A stretch of 64,000 bases of DNA from Sabellastarte sp. h YS-2021 (lineage: Eukaryota; Annelida; Polychaeta; Sabellida; Sabellidae). Below the pieces are notes generated by a model, which did not search any database, was not told the origin of the DNA, and saw nothing but the letters and a program-made list of their open reading frames with translations. Below, piece by piece: positions 52,356-63,466 of the stretch; the stretch's first letter is position 1, and each line of letters opens with the position of its first letter. Both the position numbers and the translations under genes were made by a program. The stretch lies in the NCBI GenBank assembly GCA_964017235.1, contig OZ024936.1, positions 14,608,496 through 14,672,495 of the forward strand. Direction: 5' to 3'.

Positions 52356-54150
52356 ATGAGTATTTTAATATTTGTAAGATTATATTGCAACTTTGTTTTT
52401 TCCTCCTATGGCAGAATGTTTGTAAACTGCAAGCCCACTGTCCTTAGTGTACAGTCCTTTTGTCTTATCATTTTTAAGTACGACCTATCCATTGCTTTGC
52501 TTCTAGAGATCACTTTCTTTGTTCTTTTCTTTGTCACCACAATTTCATGGAATCTATGATACCACCAAAGGATTTGGCCTTCCAGTATTCACTCTTCATG
52601 TTTTTGATTGCTTACAAGCTCTGAAGTCAGTGCCCTACAGATGGATTTGCAGCTGGCGCCTGTAGATCGAAAGAAATTTTGGCCTTGTTTAGTTTGGTGT
52701 TCCTCTGCTATTTGCACTTTTTAGATGTAAGTTGATTCTGTCACTAAGGTACATCCTGTTACAATGATACTGCTGTGTGACACTCTCCTTAGATGAGGTG
52801 TATATAAACAAAAGCTAGAGATGCAAGACATTGTGTATTACAAATTGAAAGGGGCCACTTAGGTGGAGTGGTAACACATTTGCCTCCCACCTCTGCGGTT
52901 GGTAGTCAAAACCCTGGATCTTATGTGGGAAAGTTTGTAGTTGCTTACCAATGGTCAGCACTGTTCTTGATATTTACAAACCAATTTTCTTACTGTTTAT
53001 GTCCTTATCTTCTCTGTAACTAAAGTTATCATCCTTTATTTGAATTTGTCTTGTAGTTTTCATTGATTCATAAATCCTCAGATTATGTTAGCAACAGTAT
53101 GAGCAGAAAAGCACATACCATGTAACAGAAAATGTTTTCAACTGCAAATATGGCCAAAAGTGTCACAGAGCAAGACTTGGAAGAAAATAACATGATTTTT
53201 ATTGGTTTCAACAACACAACATTTCAAATTATTTTTAAAATGTCAAAACTGCTGATGTGGTTAAAATCAGGCAACTAAAGGTAGCAACACTCACACAAAA
53301 TGGAAACATTTCTTTTATGATGTCTGTCATGACCTCAAAATAACTTTACATGAATCAATCTTTTTAAAATAAAAGCCCACACTTCATCTCAACAAAGGTG
53401 TGTGGCCAGGTAATATTTGTTACAAACATATGTTGCATGAATAAGTGTCCAGATGATACTGCTTGCAACCTGTCACTGGATCCTGAAATTTCTGGTGCAA
53501 AAAAGATGAAAAGTCACCTTTTAACTCTGTCTTAGTCAAAAAAGCTGATTTCTCGGGCAATAAAAACAAAACTGGGACATTTATTAAAAGGGTTATGTAC
53601 AGAGTTGTGACATCTAAAGCACCCACAGGAACCAGCCACAGAAATGGTCCATAGTTTTCTTATCTGTTATATTGTCACAGGACTCATGAAAATCAACAGA
53701 TTAAATAAAATTATAATCTTTGGGGTAGTAAAAAGGAACTGAGTCTTTGGTTTGGGGAAGCAAATTTACAACATTTACAAAACAGTGATTTTCATGGGCC
53801 TTGTTTTTCAGTAACCGGAAATCCACATGTAAGTTTCTTGCAATGTTGCCTTGCTTTATTAAATACTTCATACAGAACTACAGAGTAAGGAAAACTTTTG
53901 GTATCTACACATCATAAAATTAGATGAGACATAGCAGGACTGGGCTTTTAAATGTGTTCAGCAAGACAGTTTCTAATGAACATCTGTACTTGTGATGGAA
54001 CTGTGAAAGCCATATATGTGTGTTAAGCACATTCTGCATATGTTCTGGAAAAGGCACATCTCTTCAGTTATCTTCACTGATCCAACTTGTAGTAGAATTC
54101 TGAACCATCTGTTGACACTGCACAAGTGAAAGCTTTCCTATATTGTCAAA
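52356..54150 (+). repeat. Satellite monomer M29, mosaic six-A variant
   Basis: 1,795 bp. Repeats M25 with the same internal switch point, so the mosaic arose before the 7,353-bp block was duplicated. Confidence 0.95.
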
Positions 54151-54755
54151 ATGAGTATTTTAATATTTGTAAGATTATATTGCAACTTTGTTTTTTCCTC
54201 CTATGGCAGAATGTTTGTAAACTGCAAGCCCACTGTCCTTAGTGTACAGTCCTTTTGTCTTATCATTTTTAAGTACGACCTATCCATTGCTTTGCTTCTA
54301 GAGATCACTTTCTTTGTTCTTTTCTTTGTCACCACAATTTCATGGAATCTATGATACCACCAAAGGATTTGGCCTTCCAGTATTCACTCTTCGTGTTTTT
54401 GATTGCTTCCAAGCTCTGAAGTCAGTGCCCTACAGATGGATTTGCAGCTGGCGCCTGTAGATCGAAAGAAATTTTGGCCTTGTTTAGTTTGGTGTTCCTC
54501 TGCTATTTGCACTTTTTAGATGTAAGTTGATTCTGTCACTAAGGTACATCCTGTTACAATGATACTGCTTTGTGACACTCTCCTTAGATGAGGTGTATAT
54601 AAACAAAAGCTAGAGATGCAAGACATTGTGTATTACAAATTGAAAGTGGCCACTAAGGTGGAGTGGTAACACATTTGCCTCCCACCTCTGTGGTTGGTAG
54701 TCAAAACCCTGGATCTTATGTGGGAAAGTTTGTAGTTGCTTACCAATGGTCAGCA

Positions 54756-54911
54756 GAGAGGTCCTCAGTGGCCTAGTGGTTAGCAAGTTTGGCATCTAAT
54801 CATAGGCTGTCACCTCTGTGGGTTCGAGTCCCACAAGTGGCAATTCTGAGGACCTGTCCCAATATGACCCTGGCTGTTGAACGGGACGTAAAAACCCCAA
54901 CTTTGACTTTG
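54756..54911 (+). mobile_element. tRNA-derived SINE, type B copy 2 (in M30)
   Basis: Same body, ends and duplication (54742-54755 and 54912-54925) as the copy in M26, exactly 7,353 bp away. It was therefore carried here by duplication of the higher-order unit, not by a new insertion. Confidence 0.87.
54769..54831 (+). promoter_or_regulatory. Internal RNA polymerase III promoter (A and B boxes), SINE in M30
   Basis: A box at 54769-54779 and B box at 54821-54831, identical to the M26 copy. Confidence 0.75.
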
Positions 54912-56116
54912 ACCAATGGTCAGCACTGTTCTTGATATTTACAAACCAATTTTCTTACTGTTTATGTCCTTATCTTCTCTGTAACTAAAGTTATCATCCT
55001 TTATTTGAATTTGCCTTGTAGTTTTCATTGATTCATAAATCCTCAGATTATGTTAGCAACAGTATGAGCAGAAAAGCACATACCATGTAACAGAAAATGT
55101 TTTCAACTGCAAATATGGCCAAAAGTGTCACAGAGCAAGACTTGGAAGAAAATAACATGATTTCTATTGGTTTCAACAACACAACATTTCAAATTATTTT
55201 TAAAATGTCAAAACTGCTGATGTGGTTAAAATCAGGCAACTAAAGGTAGCAACACTCACACAAAATGGAAACATTTATTTTATGATGTCTGTCATGACCT
55301 CAAAATAACTTTACATGAATCAATCTTTTTAAAATAAAAGCCCACACTTCATCTCAACAAAGGTGTGTGGCCAGGTAATATTTGTTACAAACATATGTTG
55401 CATGAATAAGTGTCCAGATGATACTGCTTGCAACCTGTCACTGGATCCTGAATTTTCTGGTGCAAAAAAAGATGAAAAGTCACCTTTTAACTCTGTCTTA
55501 GTCAAAAAAGCTGATTTCTCGGGCAATAAAAACAAAACTGGGACATTTATTAAAAGGGTTATGTACAGAGTTGTGACATCTAAAGCACCCACAGGAACCA
55601 GCCACAGAAATGGTCCATAGTTTTCTTATCTGTCATATTGTCACAGGACTCATGAAAATCAACAGATTAAATAAAATTATAATCTTTGTGGTAGTAAAAA
55701 GGAACTGAGTCTTTGGTTTGGGGAAGCAAATTTACAACATTTACAAAACAGTGATTTTCATGGGCCTTGTTTTTCAGTAACCGGAAATCCACATGTAAGT
55801 TTCTTGCAATGTTGCCTTGCTTTATTAAATACTTCATACAGAACTACAGAGTAAGGAAAACTTTTGGTATCTACACATCATAAAATTAGATGAGACATAG
55901 CAGGACTGGGCTTTTAAATGTGTTCAGCAAGACAGTTTCTAAGGAACATCTGTACTTGTGATGGAACTGTGAAAGCCATATATGTGTGTTAAGCACATTC
56001 TGCATATGTTCTGGAAAAGGCACATCTCTTCAGTTATCTTCACTGATGCAACTTGTAGTAGAATTCTGAACCATCTGTTGACACTGCACAAGTGAAAGCT
56101 TTCCTATATTGTCAAA

Positions 56117-57912
56117 ATGAGTATTTTAATATTTGTAAGATTATATTGCAACTTTGTTTTTTCCTCCTATGGCAGAATGTTTGTAAACTGCAAGCCCACT
56201 GTCCTTAGTGTACAGTCCTTTTGTCTTATCATTTTTAAGTACGACCTATCCATTGCTTTGCTTCTAGAGATCACTTTCTTTGTTCTTTTCTTTGTCACCA
56301 CAATTTCATGGAATCTATGATACCACCAAAGGATTTGGCCTTCCAGTATTCACTCTTCATGTTTTTGATTGCTTCCAAGCTCTGAAGTCAGTGCCCTACA
56401 GATGGATTTGCAGCTGGCACCTCTAGATCGAAAGAAATTTTGGCCTTGTTTAGTTTGGTGTTCCTCTGCTATTTGCACTTTTTAGATGTAAGTTGATTCT
56501 GTCACTAAGGTACATCCTGTTACAATGATACTGCTGTGTGACACTCTCCTTAGATGAGGTGTATATAAACAAAAGCTAGAGATGCAAGACATTGTGTATT
56601 ACAAATTGAAAGGGGCCACTTAGGTGGAGTGGTAACACATTTGCCTCCCACCTCTGCGGTTGGTAGTCAAAACCCTGGATCTTATGTGGGAAAGTTTGTA
56701 GTTGCTTACCAATGGTCAGCACTGTTCTTGATATTTACAAACCAATTTTCTTACTGTTTATGTCCTTATCTTCTCTGTAACTAAAGTTATCATCCTTTAT
56801 TTGAATTTGCCTTGTAGTTTTCATTGATTCATAAATCCTCAGATTATGTTAGCAACAGTATGAGCAGAAAAGCACATACCATGTAACAGAAAATGTTTTC
56901 AACTGCAAATATGGCCAAAAGTGTCACAGAGCAAGACTTGGAAGAAAATAACATGATTTCTATTGGTTTCAACAACACAACATTTCAAATTATTTTTAAA
57001 ATGTCAAAACTGCTGATGTGGTTAAAATCAGGCAACTAAAGGTAGCAACACTCACACAAAATGGAAACATTTCTTTTATGATGTCTGTCATGACCTCAAA
57101 ATAACTTTACATGAATCAATCTTTTTAAAATAAAAGCCCACACTTCATCTCAACAAAGGTGTGTGGCCAGGTAATATTTGTTACAAACATATGTTGCATG
57201 AATAAGTGTCCAGATGATACTGCTTGCAACCTGTCACTGGATCCTGAATTTTCTGGTGCAAAAAAAGATGAAAAGTCACCTTTTAACTCTGTCTTAGTCA
57301 AAAAAGCTGATTTCTCGGGCAATAAAAACAAAACTGGGACATTTATTAAAAGGGTTATGTACAGAGTTGTGACATCTAAAGCACCCACAGGAACCAGCCA
57401 CAGAAATGGTCCATAGTTTTCTTATCTGTCATATTGTCACAGGACTCATGAAAATCAACAGATTAAATAAAATTATAATCTTTGTGGTAGTAAAAAGGAA
57501 CTGAGTCTTTGGTTTGGGGAAGCAAATTTACAACATTTACAAAACAGTGATTTTCATGGGCCTTGTTTTTCAGTAACCGGAAATCCACATGTAAGTTTCT
57601 TGCAATGTTGCCTTGCTTTATTAAATACTTCATACAGAACTACAGAGTAAGGAAAACTTTTGGTATCTACACATCATAAAATTAGATGAGACATAGCAGG
57701 ACTGGGCTTTTAAATGTGTTCAGCAAGACAGTTTCTAAGGAACATCTGTACTTGTGATGGAACTGTGAAAGCCATATATGTGTGTTAAGCACATTCTGCA
57801 TATGTTCTGGAAAAGGCACATCTCTTCAGTTATCTTCACTGATGCAACTTGTAGTAGAATTCTGAACCATCTGTTGACACTGCACAAGTGAAAGCTTTCC
57901 TATATTGTCAAA
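56117..57912 (+). repeat. Satellite monomer M31
   Basis: 1,796 bp. Repeats M27, including GGCACCTCTAG, but ends with CACTGATGC where M27 has CACCGATGC (57840 against 50487). This marks the right limit of the 7,353-bp repeat. Confidence 0.95.
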
Positions 57913-59697
57913 ATGAGTATTTTAATATTTGTAAGATTATATTGCAACTTTGTTTTTTCCTCCTATGGCAGAATGTTTGTAAACTGCAAGCCCACTGTCC
58001 TTAGTGTACAGTCCTTTTGTCTTATCATTTTTAAGTACGACCTATCCATTGCTTTGCTTCTAGAGATCACTTTCTTTGTTCTTTTCTTTGTCACCACAAT
58101 TTCATGGAATCTATGATACCACCAAAGGATTTGGCCTTCCAGTATTCACTCTTCGTGTTTTTGATTGCTTACAAGCTCTGAAGTCAGTGCCCTACAGATG
58201 GATTTGCAGCTGGCGCCTGTAGATCGAAAGAAATTTTGGCCTTGTTTAGTTTGGTGTTCCTCTGCTATTTGCACTTTTTAGATGTAAGTTGATTCTGTCA
58301 CTAAGGTACATCCTGTTACAATGATACTGCTTTGTGACACTCTCCTTAGATGAGGTGTATATAAACAAAAGCTAGAGATGCAAGACATTGTGTATTACAA
58401 ATTGAAAGGGGCCACTTAGGTGGAGTGGTAACACATTTGCCTCCCACCTCTGCGGTTGGTAGTCAAAACCCTGGATCTTATGTGTAGTTGCTTACCAATG
58501 GTCAGCACTGTTCTTGATATTTACAAACCAATTTTCTTACTGTTTATGTCCTTATCTTCTCTGTAACTAAAGTTATCATCCTTTATTTGAATTTGCCTTG
58601 TAGTTTTCATTGATTCATAAATCCTCAGATTATGTTAGCAACAGTATGAGCAGAAAAGCACATACCATGTAACAGAAAATGTTTTCAACTGCAAATATGG
58701 CCAAAAGTGTCACAGAGCAAGACTTGGAAGAAAATAACATGATTTCTATTGGTTTCAACAACACAACATTTCAAATTATTTTTAAAATGTCAAAACTGCT
58801 GATGTGGTTAAAATCAGGCAACTAAAGGTAGCAACACTCACACAAAACGGAAACATTTATTTTATGATGTCTGTCATGACCTCAAAATAACTTTACATGA
58901 ATCAATCTTTTTAAAATAAAAGCCCACACTTCATCTCAACAAAGGTGTGTGGCCAGGTAATATTTGTTACAAACATATGTTGCATGAATAAGTGTCCAGA
59001 TGATACTGCTTGCAACCTGTCACTGGATCCTGAATTTTCTGGTGCAAAAAAGATGAAAAGTCACCTTTTAACTCTGTCTTAGTCAAAAAAGCTGATTTCT
59101 CGGGCAATAAAAACAAAACTGGGACATTTATTAAAAGGGTTATGTACAGAGTTGTGACATCCAAAGCACCCACAGGAACCAGCCACAGAAATGGTCCATA
59201 GTTTTCTTATCTGTCATATTGTCACAGGACTCATGAAAATCAACAGATTAAATAAAATTATAATCTTTGGGGTAGTAAAAAGGAACTGAGTCTTTGGTTT
59301 GGGGAAGCAAATTTACAACATTTACAAAACAGTGATTTTCATGGGCCTTGTTTTTCAGTAACCGGAAATCCACATGTAAGTTTCTTGCAATGTTGGCTTG
59401 CTTTATTAAAAACTTCATACAGAACTACAGAGTAAGGAAAACTTTTGGTATTTACACATCATAAAATTAGATGAGACATAGCAGGACTGGGCTTTTAAAT
59501 GTGTTTAGCAAGACAGTTTCTAAGGGACATCTGTACTTGTGATGAAACTGTGAAAGCCATATATGTGTGTTAAGCACATTCTGCATATGTTCTGGAAAAG
59601 GCACATCTCTTCAGTTATCTTCACTGATCCAACTTGTAGTAGAATTCTGAACCATCTGTTGACACTGCACAAGTGAAAGCTTTCCTATATTGTCAAA
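57913..59697 (+). repeat. Satellite monomer M32, six-A subfamily with 10-bp deletion
   Basis: 1,785 bp. Six-A set like M7 and M15 (GGGGTAG, GTATTTACAC, AAGGGACAT, GATCCAAC) but with GTGATGAAAC as in M20. Private changes: TGTTGGCTTGC near 59395, GTGTTTAGC near 59502, and loss of 10 bp (GGAAAGTTTG) near 58484. Confidence 0.95.
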
Positions 59698-61492
59698 ATG
59701 AGTATTTTAATATTTGTAAGATTATATTGCAACTTTGTTTTTTCCTCCTATGGCAGAATGTTTGTAAACTGCAAGCCCACTGTCCTTAGTGTACAGTCCT
59801 TTTGTCTTATCATTTTTAAGTACGACCTATCCATTGCTTTGCTTCTAGAGATCACTTTCTTTGTTCTTTTCTTTGTCACCACAATTTCATGGAATCTATG
59901 ATACCACCAAAGGATTTGGCCTTCCAGTATTCACTCTTCATGTTTTTGATTGCTTCCAAGCTCTGAAGTCAGTGCCCTACAGATGGATTTGCAGCTGGCG
60001 CCTGTAGATCGAAAGAAATTTTGGCCTTGATTAGTTTGGTGTTCCTCTGCTATTTGCACTTTTTAGATGTAAGTTGATTCTGTCACTAAGGTACATCCTG
60101 TTACAATGATACTGCTTTGTGACACTCTCCTTAGATGAGGTGTATATAAACAAAAGCTAGAGATGCAAGACATTGTGTATTACAAATTGAAAGGGGCCAC
60201 TTAGGTGGAGTGGTAACACATTTGCCTCCCACCTCTGCGGTTGGTAGTCAAAACCCTGGATCTTATGTTGGAAAGTTTGTAGTTGCTTACCAATGGTCAG
60301 CACTGTTCTTGATATTTACAAACCAATTTTCTTACTGTTTATGTCCTTATCTTCTCTGTAACTAAAGTTATCATCCTTTATTTGAATTTGCCTTGTAGTT
60401 TTCATTGATTCATAAATCCTCAGATTATGTTAGCAACAGTATGAGCAGAAAAGCACATACCATGTAACAGAAAATGTTTTCAACTGCAAATATGGCCAAA
60501 AGTGTCACAGAGCAAGACTTGGAAGAAAATAACATGATTTCTATTGGTTTCAACAACACAACATTTCAAATTATTTTTAAAATGTCAAAACTGCTGATGT
60601 GGTTAAAATCAGGCAACTAAAGGTAGCAACACTCACACAAAACGAAAACATTTCTTTTATGATGTCTGTCATGACCTCAAAATAACTTTACATGAATCAA
60701 TCTTTTTAAAATAAAAGCCCACACTTCATCTCAACAAAGGTGTGTGGCCAGGTAATATTTGTTACAAACATATGTTGCATGAATAAGTGTCCAGATGATA
60801 CTGCTTGCAACCTGTCACTGGATCCTGAATTTTCTGGTGCAAAAAAGATGAAAAGTCACCTTTTAACTCTGTCTTAGTCAAAAAAGCTGATTTCTCGGGC
60901 AATAAAAACAAAACTGGGACATTTATTAAAAGGGTTATGTACAGAGTTGTGACATCCAAAGCACCCACAGGAACCAGCCACAGAAATGGTCCATAGTTTT
61001 CTTATCTGTCATATTGTCACAGGACTCATGAAAATCAACAGATTAAATAAAATTATAATCTTTGTGGTAGTAAAAAGGAACTGAGTCTTTGGTTTGGGGA
61101 AGCAAATTTACAACATTTACAAAACAGTGATTTTCATGGGCCTTGTTTTTCAGTAACCGGAAATCCACATGTAAGTTTCTTGCAATGTTGCCTTGCTTTA
61201 TTAAATACTTCATACAGAACTACAGAGTAAGGAAAACTTTTGGTATCTACACATCATAAAATTAGATGAGACATAGCAGGACTGGGCTTTTAAATGTGTT
61301 CAGCAAGACAGTTTCTAAGGAACATCTGTACTTGTGATGGAACTGTGAAAGCCATATATGTGTGTTAAGCACATTCTGCATATGTTCTGGAAAAGGCACA
61401 TCTCTTCAGTTATCTTCACTGATGCAACTTGTAGTAGAATTCTGAACCATCTGTTGACACTGCACAAGTGAAAGCTTTCCTATATTGTCAAA
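59698..61492 (+). repeat. Satellite monomer M33, mosaic six-A copy
   Basis: 1,795 bp. 6 A, but with GTGGTAG, TTAAATACTTC, GTATCTACAC and GTGATGGAAC of the seven-A family, and ATGTTGGAAA as in M16-M18. A private CCTTGATTAG occurs near 60026. Confidence 0.95.
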
Positions 61493-62095
61493 ATGAGTAT
61501 TTTAATATTTGTAAGATTATATTGCAACTTTGTTTTTTCCTCCTATGGCAGAATGTTTGTAAACTGCAAGCCCACTGTCCTTAGTGTACAGTCCTTTTGT
61601 ATTATGATTTTTAAGTACGACCTATCCATTGCTTTGCTTCTAGAGATCACTTTCTTTGTTCTTTTCTTTGTCACCACAATTTCATGGAATCTATGATACC
61701 ACCAAAGGATTTGGCCTTCCAGTATTCACTCTTCATGTTTTTGATTGCTTCCAAGCTCTGAAGTCAGTGCCCTACAGATGGATTTGCAGCTGGCGCCTGT
61801 AGATCGAAAGAAATTTTGGCCTTGTTTAGTTTGGTGTTCCTCTGCTATTTGCACTTTTTAGATGTAAGTTGATTCTGTCACTAAGGTACATCCTGTTACA
61901 ATGATACTGCTTTGTGACACTCTCCTTAGATGAGGTGTATATAAACAAAAGCTAGAGATGCAAGACATTGTGTATTACAAATTGAAAGGGGCCACTTAGG
62001 TGGAGTGGTAACACATTTGCCTCCCACCTCTGCGGTTGGTAGTCAAAACCCTGGATCTTATGTTGGAAAGTTTGTAGTTGCTTACCAATGGTCAG

Positions 62096-62261
62096 TAGGT
62101 CCTCAGTGGCCTAGTGGTTAGCAAGTTTGGCATCTAATCATAGGCTGTCACCTCTGTGGGTTCGAGTCCCATAAGTGGCAATTCTGAGGACCTGTCCCAA
62201 TATGACCCTGGCTGTTGAACGGGACGTAAAACCCCAAATTTGACCTTTAATTTGACCTTTG
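62096..62261 (+). mobile_element. tRNA-derived SINE, type A copy 2 (in M34)
   Basis: Same body and 12-bp duplication (62084-62095 and 62262-62273) as the copy in M18, exactly 29,239 bp away and in the same monomer background. It is best explained by duplication of the host monomer. Confidence 0.87.
62107..62169 (+). promoter_or_regulatory. Internal RNA polymerase III promoter (A and B boxes), SINE in M34
   Basis: A box at 62107-62117 and B box at 62159-62169, identical to the M18 copy. Confidence 0.75.
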
Positions 62262-63466
62262 ACCAATGGTCAGCACTGTTCTTGATATTTACAAACCAAT
62301 TTTCTTACTGTTTATGTCCTTATCTTCTCTGTAACTAAAGTTATCATCCTTTATTTGAATTTGCCTTGTAGTTTTCATTGATTCATAAATCCTCAGATTA
62401 TGTTAGCAACAGTATGAGCAGAAAAGCACATACCATGTAACAGAAAATGTTTTCAACTGCAAATATGGCCAAAAGTGTCACAGAGCAAGACTTGGAAGAA
62501 AATAACATGATTTCTATTGGTTTCAACAACACAACATTTCAAATTATTTTTAAAATGTCAAAACTGCTGATGTGGTTAAAATCAGGCAACTAAAGGTAGC
62601 AACACTCACACAAAACGAAAACATTTCTTTTATGATGTCTGTCATGACCTCAAAATAACTTTACATGAATCAATCTTTTTAAAATAAAAGCCCACACTTC
62701 ATCTCAACAAAGGTGTGTGGCCAGGTAATATTTGTTACAAACATATGTTGCATGAATAAGTGTCCAGATGATACTGCTTGCAACCTGTCACTGGATCCTG
62801 AATTTTCTGGTGCAAAAAAAGATGAAAAGTCACCTTTTAACTCTGTCTTAGTCAAAAAAGCTGATTTCTCGGGCAATAAAAACAAAACTGGGACATTTAT
62901 TAAAAGGGTTATGTACAGAGTTGTGACATCCAAAGCACCCACAGGAACCAGCCACAGAAATGGTCCATAGTTTTCTTATCTGTCATATTGTCACAGGACT
63001 CATGAAAATCAACAGATTAAATAAAATTATAATCTTTGTGGTAGTAAAAAGGAACTGAGTCTTTGGTTTGGGGAAGCAAATTTACAACATTTACAAAACA
63101 GTGATTTTCATGGGCCTTGTTTTTCAGTAACCGGAAATCCACATGTAAGTTTCTTGCAATGTTGCCTTGCTTTATTAAATACTTCATACAGAACTACAGA
63201 GTAAGGAAAACTTTTGGTATCTACACATCATAAAATTAGATGAGACATAGCAGGACTGGGCTTTTAAATGTGTTCAGCAAGACAGTTTCTAAGGAACATC
63301 TGTACTTGTGATGGAACTGTGAAAGCCATATATGTGTGTTAAGCACATTCTGCATATGTTCTGGAAAAGGCACATCTCTTCAGTTATCTTCACTGATGCA
63401 ACTTGTAGTAGAATTCTGAACCATCTGTTGACACTGCACAAGTGAAAGCTTTCCTATATTGTCAAA

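Larger units (their letters stand above)
54151..56116 (+). repeat. Satellite monomer M30 with SINE type B
   Basis: 1,966 bp. Repeats M26, with the same SINE and the same flanking variants. Confidence 0.95.
41840..57839 (+). repeat. Higher-order repeat, 7,353-bp four-monomer period, about 2.2 copies
   Basis: M24-M27 repeat as M28-M31 with a period of exactly 1,796+1,795+1,966+1,796 bp. The second half of M23 also matches that of M27, extending the repeat to the left. Each full unit carries one SINE type B. The left limit is approximate; the right limit is the CACT/CACC difference at 57840. Confidence 0.8.
61493..63466 (+). repeat. Satellite monomer M34 with SINE type A
   Basis: 1,974 bp. Near-copy of M18, with one extra change (TGTATTATGATT near 61599, where M18 has TGTCTTATGATT). 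Confidence 0.95.
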
